Positions 45,141 through 53,232 of a DNA stretch of 64,000 nucleotides are shown one piece after another. Each line of letters starts with the position of its first letter. Positions within the stretch are counted from its first letter, which is position 1. The translations under genes and the position numbers were made by a program. Origin of the DNA: Gemmatimonadota bacterium (GTDB lineage Bacteria; Gemmatimonadota; Gemmatimonadetes; Gemmatimonadales; Gemmatimonadaceae); assembly GCA_003155795.1 (NCBI GenBank), contig PMEM01000004.1, positions 62,001 through 126,000 of the forward strand, read 5' to 3'. The notes beneath the pieces are model-generated. The model was not told the DNA's origin. It searched no databases and was given only the letters and a program-made list of their open reading frames with translations.

Positions 45141-46582
45141 GAATGCATCCCAAACAACGCCCGCAAGCCCACATGCACCATCGCGGTGGATCTTTGCTGA
45201 GGACCACCGGAATCCTGGAGGCCTACCTCCATCATCGCGCGCTGGCCAACGGGTATCTGGATCCCGCCATCGACTGCGAATCGGGTTCCAGTGAAGCCAG
45301 ATCGTTTGGTCACTCCGAGAGCTACGGAAAGGAAGGGCGACAGAACTGACCGTCCCGCCCCGTTCGGCGCGACACGAATCCCCGCTGTAGCGTACTGGTT
45401 ATCCCTTGTACGACTGCTAGCCGACAACGCACCAATACTCACACCCAACGAAGCGGATTCATTCAACGGGTGGTCAATGCTGACCTCTCCCCCAGTTACA
45501 TTCGCTCCCTGCGATCCCGTTGCTCGCGTAGCAGCTACGGTAACGCCTAGCGGTGCTGGCCCCGCAGGCTGCCTTGACTCGGTCCAAGCGTCTGCGATGG
45601 TTTTATCATCGGCGACACGAGTGATCCTCGTGGGCGCTGGAAATCCAGTCGAGGTAAAAAGATCTCCGATTGAATAGACTCTGCCTTGAGGGTCTGGTTC
45701 AGAAGCTACCTGTGGGATATGCGTTGCAGACGATAGGCGAACCGCAGTCGTACCCTGCTCGATCACCGGGGCTGAGTTTACCTTCGCTGAATCGTGAACC
45801 AGCGAGCTGGCAAAGTGCCAATTTGTTTCATTCAGCCTGTCGCTCGAAGCGGGGTGGGTAGCTATTGCGATTGGGGCTGCGTGGCCAACGGTTGCCATAC
45901 CGTTCGGTGTTGGTCGACCATCTCCGGGAGTTGGCTGGCGACGTGAAGCAAGATTGAAAACAGGAATTCGCTCAGTCGCCTTCGGCTCTTGTGGAGTTGC
46001 CGGCTGAGGCGGCAAAGGAGTACGTGGCGGTGACTGAGGAGTCTCGTGCTTAATGGGGACCGGGGCTGCAATTAAGGACCCGCTTGGAGGTATTGGCGAT
46101 CCGCCGAACCTGGAGGCCGCCACTGAGAGCCACCCCTCACCGGGAAGCGGATCTCCAATCTTGCTCGCAGGAGTAAATGCTGGCGGTGATGCAACTCGTT
46201 TCTGGGTCATCTCTGCGATTCCTGCGGCAGAGAGAACGACACTACGAACATCAGTACCGTTGGAGATCACGACATGTTGTTCAGCTATGTGAGCGCCGGA
46301 GATGCGGATCACGACGACGAGGCGATCGACCCCTACAACTTGACCCGCCGACCATCGAACGGCATGGGCTGTGACCTCCGCTGCCCCAGGAGCCACGCGA
46401 ATGACGGAAGCAGAGGCAGGCAGCATAAGCGATACTCCGTCTGCGGGCTGGAGTATAGCGAGGCCTAGCGACTTTCCGTCTTCTCCGTTCAAGACGACGG
46501 CCACTGGTGCGTTCTGCGCGTTTGCCATCGCAATCGGAGCGGCTAGGGCGAGCATCAGTGACACGGCAACACAGCAGTGCAT
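45137..46582 (-). CDS. Secreted protein, possibly outer-membrane
   Basis: 481 residues from the ATG at 46582, chosen because it yields a clean signal peptide (MHCCVAVSLMLALAAPIAMANAQ). A longer reading from a TTG at 46687 would bury the signal and overlap the zinc-ribbon gene. The middle is Pro/Ser/Thr-rich. The last about 120 residues (SLGVSIGALSASSRTRDNQ to MVHVGLRALFGMHS) alternate hydrophobic and polar residues like beta strands of a small barrel. Likely an outer-membrane accessory of the pilin operon. Confidence 0.6.
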   Translation of the reverse strand: MHCCVAVSLMLALAAPIAMANAQNAPVAVVLNGEDGKSLGLAILQPADGVSLMLPASASVIRVAPGAAEVTAHAVRWSAGQVVGVDRLVVVIRISGAHIAEQHVVISNGTDVRSVVLSAAGIAEMTQKRVASPPAFTPASKIGDPLPGEGWLSVAASRFGGSPIPPSGSLIAAPVPIKHETPQSPPRTPLPPQPATPQEPKATERIPVFNLASRRQPTPGDGRPTPNGMATVGHAAPIAIATHPASSDRLNETNWHFASSLVHDSAKVNSAPVIEQGTTAVRLSSATHIPQVASEPDPQGRVYSIGDLFTSTGFPAPTRITRVADDKTIADAWTESRQPAGPAPLGVTVAATRATGSQGANVTGGEVSIDHPLNESASLGVSIGALSASSRTRDNQYATAGIRVAPNGAGRSVLSPFLSVALGVTKRSGFTGTRFAVDGGIQIPVGQRAMMEVGLQDSGGPQQRSTAMVHVGLRALFGMHS

Positions 46583-46628
46583 CGCCGCGTTGCGGGAGAG
46601 CACTTCTCGGAGGACGACCGGGTACGTC

Positions 46629-46847
46629 TTACTCGATGTCGGCGCTCTGTTCACCGTCAGTCTCCACGATGTAGCCGAATGCGCCAATAGCCCGCCAGAG
46701 GATTTCCCTGGAGTCTTGATGACGCAGCGAACTATTGAGTTTTTGTTCCTTCAGTTTCGTAACTGCTCGGCACTCTGAGCAGGTTCCTGCCAACGCACGT
46801 AATGCTCCCGCGCCTTTACAGTATCGGCACTCCCAGCCAGACACCAC
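46629..46847 (-). CDS. Small zinc-ribbon protein
   Basis: 72 residues. CRYCKGAG and CSECRAV provide two CxxC pairs 12 residues apart, a zinc ribbon reminiscent of DnaJ-type CxxCxGxG. The C-terminal half is charged. It lies first in the pilin operon, 46 bases before the signal-peptide gene. Small size and lack of neighbours for comparison keep this moderate. Confidence 0.5.
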   Translation of the reverse strand: MVSGWECRYCKGAGALRALAGTCSECRAVTKLKEQKLNSSLRHQDSREILWRAIGAFGYIVETDGEQSADIE

Positions 46848-46910
46848 ACAACCCAGAAGTGTAAATGTACCGGAGGGAGCTACCGAGACTAATTATCCGC
46901 GATCGCATCC

Positions 46911-46922
46911 ATGATACATCCC
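46911..46922. promoter_or_regulatory. Shared 12-mer ATGATACATCCC, copy 1
   Basis: The same 12 bases occur at 54579-54590, also in a divergent intergenic region upstream of a regulon element. Read on the minus strand it contains TATCAT, with TTGCGG 17 bases upstream, which could be a promoter for the pilin operon. Tentative. Confidence 0.35.
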
Positions 46923-47023
46923 TGGCACGGGGACCGCAATCATGGGGCTTTCGTGAGCGGTGCATTGCGTGTACCGTGTACAAGGGACGCCCGGCCACAA
47001 CGCGGTCGTCTCCACAATTCGTA

Positions 47024-47035
47024 GGACTGACAACT
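47024..47035 (+). promoter_or_regulatory. Conserved regulon element, copy E
   Basis: Plus-strand GGACTGACAACT preceded by ATTCGTA, 19-25 bases before the PilC start. GAGG lies between element and start. Confidence 0.78.
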
Positions 47036-47054
47036 AATCAGAATCGAGGTCCGC

Positions 47055-48215
47055 GTGGGCATGTCCCTCCAGTCGGCAATTATCGGTGTATTCCCGTTCG
47101 GGGAAAGCCGAAATCAGGATGAACAGGTTGAGGTGGGAGAGTTCACCTATATTCCGCCGTCGCGGCTCGTAGAGATTCTGGAGCCCGCCGCCAGCATGGT
47201 CGGGTCCTCGCGTATTTCACCAGACGAGGCGTTTGATTCTGTCGCCGCCAGCTTAGAAGATCCGATCTCACGGGAAGTTTGCTTTACATTGGCACGAGAC
47301 ATTCGCGATGGTGTCGCTTTGGCGGATGCGATGGGTCGATTCCCCAGGACGTTCAGTCCAGAGGTCACAGCGATGATCGCGGTAGGGGCCGAGGGCGGTG
47401 CAATGGCTGAGGCGCTGAACGAGGTTGCCGCACATCTCACCGAGGACACGGAGCTCTGGGAGTCTGTGGCTAAAGCAGCCAGGTATCCAATGTTTGTGCT
47501 CGTTGCGTTCTTTGCGACGTTGCTCGCAACGATTACGGCCGTGATTCCCAAGGAAGAGGCAACATTTAGCGACCTGATGGAGAAGGCTCCCGACCTCATG
47601 CCAGTTGGTACAAGGGTCCTCCTCTGGATGAGCCAGGAATACCGCGCGCACTGGATCATCGTGTCCGCAGCTTTCGCCGTCCTGACCATAGGCCTGATAC
47701 GCTACATCAAGAGTTACGAGGGCAAGCAGATGCTCAACAAGATGCTCCTCACAATACCAGTAACGAAGCGTGTCACACTGAGTGTCATTCGTGCTCGCTT
47801 CCTACGCCACGCCGGGCGACTGATGCGAAGCAAAAAGCCTAGCTCCGAGGCATTCCTACTCGCTGCGCGATCAGTCCCGATCGAAGAGTTGGCGGAGCGG
47901 TATCAGGAGATTGGCCCGCGAATCCAAGAAGGATTCTCAGTTACAGAGGTACTTCGAGATTCAGAGCTATTTCCGGGGCGCGTAATCACTTATGCAGGCG
48001 CCGGCGAACGATCTGGCTTCATGGCAGACATGCTTGAGAAAGCAGCGCGACACGAAACACGTCAGGCAGATAAGGCATTGGCGAAGTTGCTTGCAGCTCT
48101 GCCGAATTACATGCTACTCTTTGTATCAATTTTTGTCGTCGCGCTCGTTTACGCGCAATATGCTGGAATTTTCGCGGTCAACCGTTACTACCAAACGCTT
48201 GCGATGCATCCGTGA
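47055..48215 (+). CDS. PilC/GspF-family platform protein
   Basis: 386 residues. Inner-membrane platform protein of type IV pili and type II secretion. Two T2SSF domains are visible: the first (about 55-160) ends before a membrane span MFVLVAFFATLLATITAVI; a second span is IIVSAAFAVLTIGLI (about 205-220); the second domain contains RFLRHAGRLMRSKKPSSEAFLLAA and ITYAGAGERSGFMADML; a final span is YMLLFVSIFVVALVYAQY. Start is GTG at 47055 or ATG at 47061, with GAGG upstream. It lies opposite the pilin operon and apart from the pilM-Q run, as an element-controlled unit of its own. Confidence 0.88.
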   Translation: MGMSLQSAIIGVFPFGESRNQDEQVEVGEFTYIPPSRLVEILEPAASMVGSSRISPDEAFDSVAASLEDPISREVCFTLARDIRDGVALADAMGRFPRTFSPEVTAMIAVGAEGGAMAEALNEVAAHLTEDTELWESVAKAARYPMFVLVAFFATLLATITAVIPKEEATFSDLMEKAPDLMPVGTRVLLWMSQEYRAHWIIVSAAFAVLTIGLIRYIKSYEGKQMLNKMLLTIPVTKRVTLSVIRARFLRHAGRLMRSKKPSSEAFLLAARSVPIEELAERYQEIGPRIQEGFSVTEVLRDSELFPGRVITYAGAGERSGFMADMLEKAARHETRQADKALAKLLAALPNYMLLFVSIFVVALVYAQYAGIFAVNRYYQTLAMHP

Positions 48216-48305
48216 GTCAGTAATTGATTATTTGGCTAACACATGAAATGATGTTTTACATGGCGTCGATTTCGTGCCAACTCTGATTCCTGCAATTTCT
48301 CTGAC

Positions 48306-49622
48306 ATGACCGACGCATCCACGCAACTAGACCCGGTATTGACCGTTGATTTGGCCGCCAGGGTCGCCCTGCGTCCATTATTACCGCCCGAGAAAACAAC
48401 CGCGCACCGGGCTGGCATGGTCCAAACTGAGTGCCCTTACTGCAAGTCAGCTTCTTGTTTCGCTACCGATGTTGAGTTCCGATGTGAGGAGTGTGGCGGA
48501 GCCGGCGGTGTTCTCGAATACTGCATGGCGCGAGATGGGCGCACCGAGGATGATGCGAGCGCGTGGTTGGCATCTCGTGCGCTAACCGCCGATGAAGCGT
48601 CACGCTATATCGAGCGATGTGGTGCTGCCGCTCTCGCAAATGACGTCGCTAGGAAGTGGTATCACACTCAATTCATCAACAACGAAGATGCATGCGCCTG
48701 GTGGGACCATCGTGGCTTTACTCTCGATCGCGCAAAGGCTGAGATGATCGGCCTGGCACCCGCTGATGCCCGAAGCTTCCTCGACGCGATGAAGCAAGCG
48801 TACGTATCGCGTGACGCTCTCATCGATGCCGGGCTGGTTGTAGCTGGGCGTACGGCCGGCACTGTTACAGTCCGATTCCGGGACCGACTGTTATTCCCCA
48901 TCACGGACAGTCGCGATGTATCAACGATCGCGTTCACCGGCCGCGCCATGCAGGAAGATTCCCACGATGGCAAGAGACCGAAGTATCTCAACACTGGCGC
49001 TTCCCTACTCTGGCAAAAAAGACGAACTCTGTACGGCCTCGGGCAAGCACGGGCGACGATTGCGAAGACGCGCACAGTTTATCTCGTCGAAGGCCAGTTC
49101 GGGGTACTCCGGTGCATAGTGTCTGACGTCAAGAACGTCGTGGCATCATCCGGTACCGCGTTCACTCCCGCCCAGGCCGCTTTGCTTGCGGCTATCGCCC
49201 GTGGAGAAAAGCCTCGCTCGGAAATCAGACTGGTTATTTCCTATGACGAGGATGCAGGACGTCTCGCACGTGCCGCGGCTCGTGTTGGGTTGATCGCCGG
49301 CTTCTCGGTTCGTATTGTACCCTTTCCGAAGGGCGAGGATGATCCCGACGCATACGGTCGTACTCATGGCGGGTCTGCACTCCAGGCGCTCTTACACTCC
49401 GGTGTCGATGCACTCGAGGTAGTGTACCGCGCCTCCTCTATGCATACCGGTGATGACCTTGCGTGTGTTCCGTTGCGAGAAAGAATGCGAGCCATTGATG
49501 ATGTTCGTGACTATGTACTCGCCGCATCTTCACCGAAAGTTAGGAAGGCAAGCGCAACTGCTGCAGCCGGTTGGTATGGTACCACGCCTGAAGAGATGTT
49601 AAACGGGTCGCAGGCAGCGTAA
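48306..49622 (+). CDS. DnaG-like DNA primase (zinc finger plus TOPRIM)
   Basis: 438 residues. The most complete of the primase proteins here: zinc ribbon C43/C46 (CPYC) and C60/C63 (CEEC), catalytic core with RFRDRLLFPI (190-199) and KRPKYLNT (223-230), LYGLGQA (242-248), then TOPRIM with VEGQFGVL (261-268) and SYDEDAG (312-318). The C-terminal DnaB-binding domain of chromosomal DnaG is absent or replaced by a short helical tail. Probably makes RNA primers for plasmid replication. It follows pilC after 90 bases and ends at a shared terminator. Confidence 0.88.
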   Translation: MTDASTQLDPVLTVDLAARVALRPLLPPEKTTAHRAGMVQTECPYCKSASCFATDVEFRCEECGGAGGVLEYCMARDGRTEDDASAWLASRALTADEASRYIERCGAAALANDVARKWYHTQFINNEDACAWWDHRGFTLDRAKAEMIGLAPADARSFLDAMKQAYVSRDALIDAGLVVAGRTAGTVTVRFRDRLLFPITDSRDVSTIAFTGRAMQEDSHDGKRPKYLNTGASLLWQKRRTLYGLGQARATIAKTRTVYLVEGQFGVLRCIVSDVKNVVASSGTAFTPAQAALLAAIARGEKPRSEIRLVISYDEDAGRLARAAARVGLIAGFSVRIVPFPKGEDDPDAYGRTHGGSALQALLHSGVDALEVVYRASSMHTGDDLACVPLRERMRAIDDVRDYVLAASSPKVRKASATAAAGWYGTTPEEMLNGSQAA

Positions 49623-49626
49623 CAGG

Positions 49627-49658
49627 AGCGGGGGCTCCGGATTCGGCGCCCCCGCTTT
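49627..49658. terminator. Terminator between primase and parB
   Basis: A 9-bp perfect GC-rich stem (AGCGGGGGC at 49627-49635, GCCCCCGCT at 49648-49656) followed by TTT lies between the convergent primase and parB genes. Good for the primase transcript, weaker for the other direction. Confidence 0.75.
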
Positions 49659-49684
49659 CATCGCCACCTCCAGAACTGCTGAAT

Positions 49685-50971
49685 TTACGCAGACCCGGCA
49701 GCCTCGACAGCACGCAATAGGTCTCGCAGCTCGCGGACCGTGTCGCGTCGCTCACTTGTCGACAGATCAGCGAGTGCCTTTTTAATGACGAGGTAGGCCC
49801 CCGGCATGTTTGGTGATGTCGGTCGATACACAACAGCCTCTGGTGACACTATATCCGTAAGAGCTGATACGAGTGGCTCCACCATGTCGAGAAAGCGCCT
49901 GCCTTCCGACTGAGAGTATGATTCGCGCGAGACGGGTTTTGTGATCTTCACCTGAAACGTTCGAAATGAATCCGGGTCGCGCAGTGACTGATACGTATAG
50001 TTGGGGTTGTCACGATCCCCGGGAATAACCACACGTGGGCGACGGGTCTTGGATCCGCGTAGGGTCTCAACGTGTTTGGCTAATACCTCTGCGCGCTTGT
50101 CAGGACGAGCCTTCGCCGCGCGAAGAAGCGGTCCTTTATCGAGCTGCTGCACTAGAGACCAGTCGATTTCAACGCTATCCCCTATTGTTGCTCCCGCCGC
50201 ACGGAGAACTTCTTCCGTAATAGTTTCGCCTATCCGGCGATACTCCGAAATTGTCCCCTTCCCTGTGCCAAAAATGATGCCGACGATTTCGTCGTATGCG
50301 ACTTGATTGTCCTCACGGAGACGATCCCGCACATCGCAGACATTCCTCGCTTTTTCCCATGGGCGTAAATCCTCTCGCTGCGCGTTCTCCATTGCAGTAA
50401 CGATCGCGGCTTGCGAATCTGATATTTCGTCGGCGTCGTCAACAATCGCCGGTATAAGTGTATGCCTCTCGCTGACGAGCGTGTCTGGATCGTCGGCCAA
50501 TAAACGAAAAGCGCGTGAACGCCGGGCGCCATGCTCGAGCTGGTACGGCGCGGTGCCGTTCCGTCCGAAGGCACGAACCCGCACAGGTAATTGTAGACCT
50601 GAAAGCTTGATCGTTGTGGCGAGTTCGTTTATCGACTTCGGATCGTAGTACTTGCGCGATTGCGCAGGTGTGTCGCGCACCTCGGCTACGGGTATCATCC
50701 TCAACCCGAATCCCTCTGTACTACGAGGGAAGTTCACGTATGGATCCCGCCGCGCGATCCCGGATTCCAAACGCGGCTCATTTGGCGAGTTGGTCGGGAC
50801 GATGAGTTCCGTAGCCCGTTTCTCAATTTCCTTGGTCCGCTGTTCCGTACCAATTACCGTCTGGACATAACTCGGATCAACATCTGCAAAGCGGCGTTGC
50901 TTCCCACGATCAGCGTCTAATTGTTTAAGAGAGACGCTGCTTCCTGAAAACAATCTGACTTTCTTGCTCAT
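49685..50971 (-). CDS. parB: ParB-family partition protein
   Basis: 428 residues. The ParB/Srx nuclease-like domain is recognisable: RKYYDPKSINELATTIKLSGLQLPVRVRA and GARRSRAFRLLA (148-159, normally GERRxRA), with ENAQREDLRPWEKA after it. An HTH follows (about 235-260, AYDEIVGIIFGTGKGTISEYRRI). The basic N-terminus suits ParA contact. The gene overlaps parA by 4 bases. Expected to bind the four palindromes at 51837-52272. The C-terminal domain is not recognised. Confidence 0.9.
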   Translation of the reverse strand: MSKKVRLFSGSSVSLKQLDADRGKQRRFADVDPSYVQTVIGTEQRTKEIEKRATELIVPTNSPNEPRLESGIARRDPYVNFPRSTEGFGLRMIPVAEVRDTPAQSRKYYDPKSINELATTIKLSGLQLPVRVRAFGRNGTAPYQLEHGARRSRAFRLLADDPDTLVSERHTLIPAIVDDADEISDSQAAIVTAMENAQREDLRPWEKARNVCDVRDRLREDNQVAYDEIVGIIFGTGKGTISEYRRIGETITEEVLRAAGATIGDSVEIDWSLVQQLDKGPLLRAAKARPDKRAEVLAKHVETLRGSKTRRPRVVIPGDRDNPNYTYQSLRDPDSFRTFQVKITKPVSRESYSQSEGRRFLDMVEPLVSALTDIVSPEAVVYRPTSPNMPGAYLVIKKALADLSTSERRDTVRELRDLLRAVEAAGSA

Positions 50972-51729
50972 TGCCGAACTCCCGCGAGATCTTTTGCGAT
51001 TAACGCTCCAAGTGCATGGTATGCATCGGCCACCTTCTCGCCCTGACAGACAAGTACCGACGGTGCGAATTCAGCACCTGCGTTTTTCGCCGCGGCGCTC
51101 ACTGGAATGGAGACGCCGTACACTTCCCTTGCGAAGTCATTCTGTAGCTCCGCGATCGCCTCGCGCGTAAGCCGCTCACGTCCATCGGCTTTTGTAAGCA
51201 CGACTCGGACGAGTATGTCGGGACGGACTTGGCGCACAACTTCGAGAGTATCTGGTAACTGCTCTCTCGAATCGTGACTTGTGTCGGTAGGAACAACTAC
51301 AAGATCAGCCGCCAATATCGTTCCGAAGGTCGGCGCACCCATGACAGGCATCGTATCGACCACCACATAATCGACGTTCTGCTTGGCGCGCTCTATGTGT
51401 TCCCGAATCTGATCCGTCGTGGCACCAGCGAGTGACATGGAAGCACGGTACAGCAGGAGTTCACCGCCAGCCTCCTCGATTGGAGCAAGCGGAACCAAAT
51501 GCGGAGGGGCCGTCAACGCATCCGGGACACGTCCTGTGCGGATCGGGCGGACACCCCCTTCCCCGTCGTCTTCCAGTGTTGCCGACGACCGTGTGGAGCT
51601 TCCTTGCGGATCACAGTCTACCAAGGCTACTCGTTTGCCTTGCAGCGCCAGAACAGTAGCCACCGATAGCGAGCAAGCGGTTTTCATCGTACCGCCTTTG
51701 GTCCCTACAAACGTCACCGTTTTTGCCAT
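50968..51729 (-). CDS. parA: ParA-family partition ATPase
   Basis: 253 residues. Deviant Walker A GTKGGTMKTA (9-18), VALVDCDPQGSST (34-46), and YVVVDTMPVMGAPTFGTILAADLVVVPTDTS, the switch regions of ParA/Soj ATPases. No N-terminal HTH extension, so it is of the short (type Ib-like or chromosomal-like) kind. First gene of the parAB operon, directly beside the parS-like cluster. Separates plasmid copies at division. Confidence 0.93.
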   Translation of the reverse strand: MAKTVTFVGTKGGTMKTACSLSVATVLALQGKRVALVDCDPQGSSTRSSATLEDDGEGGVRPIRTGRVPDALTAPPHLVPLAPIEEAGGELLLYRASMSLAGATTDQIREHIERAKQNVDYVVVDTMPVMGAPTFGTILAADLVVVPTDTSHDSREQLPDTLEVVRQVRPDILVRVVLTKADGRERLTREAIAELQNDFAREVYGVSIPVSAAAKNAGAEFAPSVLVCQGEKVADAYHALGALIAKDLAGVRQ

Positions 51730-51836
51730 TCCAACCCCGTTATGTCTGCTATCTAGTAGCCCAGACGATGCAAGCTAGCTCCCGATCATCAACCTGGTCG
51801 ATCAATATACATTGGATGGTTCCAAAAGCCACTCTA

Positions 51837-51851
51837 GTTCGGCTGCCGAAC
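51837..51851. repeat. parS-like palindrome 1
   Basis: GTTCGGCTGCCGAAC, a 15-bp palindrome with one central base, 108 bases upstream of parA. One of four copies in 436 bp. Confidence 0.82.
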
Positions 51852-52024
51852 CCAGGCGCGACTCGTCGAGTGATTTGGAATAGAGCACTATGGACTCCCA
51901 GCGTCAGGACTTCGCCGGATCCATTGCTCGGATCGTTGGCAAACTGACACACACAGCTATCTCCACGCCAACCCAAAAGGAGCCTAAACAGCGGGCACTG
52001 AACCGAACCGCCAGCTACAACTCG

Positions 52025-52039
52025 GTTCGGCAGCCGAAC
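52025..52039. repeat. parS-like palindrome 2
   Basis: GTTCGGCAGCCGAAC, same palindrome with A at the centre, that is, the opposite orientation of the others. Confidence 0.82.
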
Positions 52040-52095
52040 TCAGTGGTAGCTGCCCATCTGGTTAGTGAGCGAGAGTTAGCGACTATGATGGAACG

Positions 52096-52110
52096 GTTCG
52101 GCTGCCGAAC
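52096..52110. repeat. parS-like palindrome 3
   Basis: GTTCGGCTGCCGAAC, identical to copy 1. Confidence 0.82.
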
Positions 52111-52257
52111 TCAACGCTTGATGTCCCTCCAGCAAGAACGCCCCCAAGAGGGAAGCTTGAGTCGGTGGAGAGTAGCCTGTTCAGCGCTTAGGTTCTGCTA
52201 CTTATCAGACTCAGACTGGGAGGGGCAGGGCGGCACGGGGTCACTCACTCGAAGCCG

Positions 52258-52272
52258 GTTCGGCTGCCGAAC
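52258..52272. repeat. parS-like palindrome 4
   Basis: GTTCGGCTGCCGAAC, identical to copy 1. The 51730-52403 stretch has no gene I can support; it looks like a partition centromere. Confidence 0.82.
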
Positions 52273-52403
52273 TGGATTCGACATCCAGGATGATGACCAT
52301 GGCTCACCCCAGGTTGTATCTTTACCGGGTAAAGCTTCCACGAAAAGGTACCGAGTCCGGCTTGGATACGTAAGTTATTCTGAGTAAACGACTTAGTGTC
52401 AGG

Positions 52404-52462
52404 TCTCAGTAAATATGGGACTGTCTCACTAAATGTGGGACTGGTCCCAACTTACTTGAGAC
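52404..52462 (+). promoter_or_regulatory. 20-bp tandem repeat and 40-bp dyad operator/iteron
   Basis: Two adjacent 20-bp units (52404-52423 and 52424-52443) differ at two bases and share TCTCA/G, TAAAT and TGGGACTG. Overlapping them is a dyad: GTCTCA, 8 bases, GGGAC, TG, GTCCC, 8 bases, TGAGAC (52423-52462). It ends 41 bases before the HTH gene start. Such layouts are typical of autoregulatory operators or replication iterons. Confidence 0.7.
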
Positions 52463-52503
52463 AACCGTCAATCATCTCACGCTTATCCTACAGGAAGCAA
52501 CGA

Positions 52504-53232
52504 GTGAGCATCATGCCTAGACAACGCCAATCTCGCAAGACAAAAGATCGTAGGGGTAGGCGAAGGGTGCAGTTGACACGGGCGGCGGCCTTGGAGATCA
52601 CTCGAGGCCACATCGTCGATCGCTCTATTGCAGTCGCCAAGCACCTGGAGGAACTTCACTGCAGTCAGTCCGATCTCGCCAGAGAATGCGACTTGAGTTC
52701 GGGGGTGATTTCTCGGCTTGCTGGAATTGGGCGTGCGTTGTCGTCGTTGGGGCCGCAGCAAATATCGAGATACAAGTCCTCGCGGATCACATGGAAAGTG
52801 GTGCAGGGCATCCCGGTAAAAGACCGCCCAAGGGAGGACATCCTTGCGGCGCTCAGCAGACCACTCGTGACTCTGCCGGACGATAAGCGGCGGCGCCGGG
52901 TCAGACGAACGACCATCAAAAGTGCTTCATTTGTTGACCTGGATTGGATAACGGATCCCAGCCTGACGGACAATAATCCTTCATCCTTCGTCCACGCGTA
53001 TCGGTCCTACCTGCGAGAGTTGCACGAGAAAGTGGACCGAACTCTGCGGGAAGCGATAGCCGCCACGCAGATTAAGGACACAGGAATTCCTATGGCTGGC
53101 CAATCTCTGGCCTCCATCATGGAGGCAATCAAAGGGAAGCGCGCCACGGCTCCCAACAAGGATGCCATCGAGGCAAGGAGGATGTTCGACGATCTAGATG
53201 CGGCGCTCCGCCCAGTGCTGGGACTCAGATAG
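52504..53232 (+). CDS. HTH DNA-binding protein (regulator or replication initiator)
   Basis: 242 residues from the GTG at 52504, chosen because AGGAAG lies six bases upstream; the longer reading to 52396 runs through the operator repeats. The N-terminus is very basic (PRQRQSRKTKDRRGRRRVQL). An XRE-like helix-turn-helix follows (HCSQSDLARECDLSSGVISRLAGIG, about 46-72). The rest is helical and unassigned. Its position between parS sites and recombinase, behind iteron-like repeats, makes a replication initiator or copy-control regulator plausible, but no Rep family is recognised. Confidence 0.6.
   Translation: MSIMPRQRQSRKTKDRRGRRRVQLTRAAALEITRGHIVDRSIAVAKHLEELHCSQSDLARECDLSSGVISRLAGIGRALSSLGPQQISRYKSSRITWKVVQGIPVKDRPREDILAALSRPLVTLPDDKRRRRVRRTTIKSASFVDLDWITDPSLTDNNPSSFVHAYRSYLRELHEKVDRTLREAIAATQIKDTGIPMAGQSLASIMEAIKGKRATAPNKDAIEARRMFDDLDAALRPVLGLR

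Noticed and set aside
45137-46687. Longer 516-residue reading from TTG
   Set aside because: It buries a clean signal peptide that begins at 46582 and overlaps the zinc-ribbon gene.
51890-52387. 165-residue plus-strand ORF across the parS-like cluster
   Set aside because: It spans three of the four palindromes and has no ribosome site or recognisable protein features; the DNA looks like a centromere.
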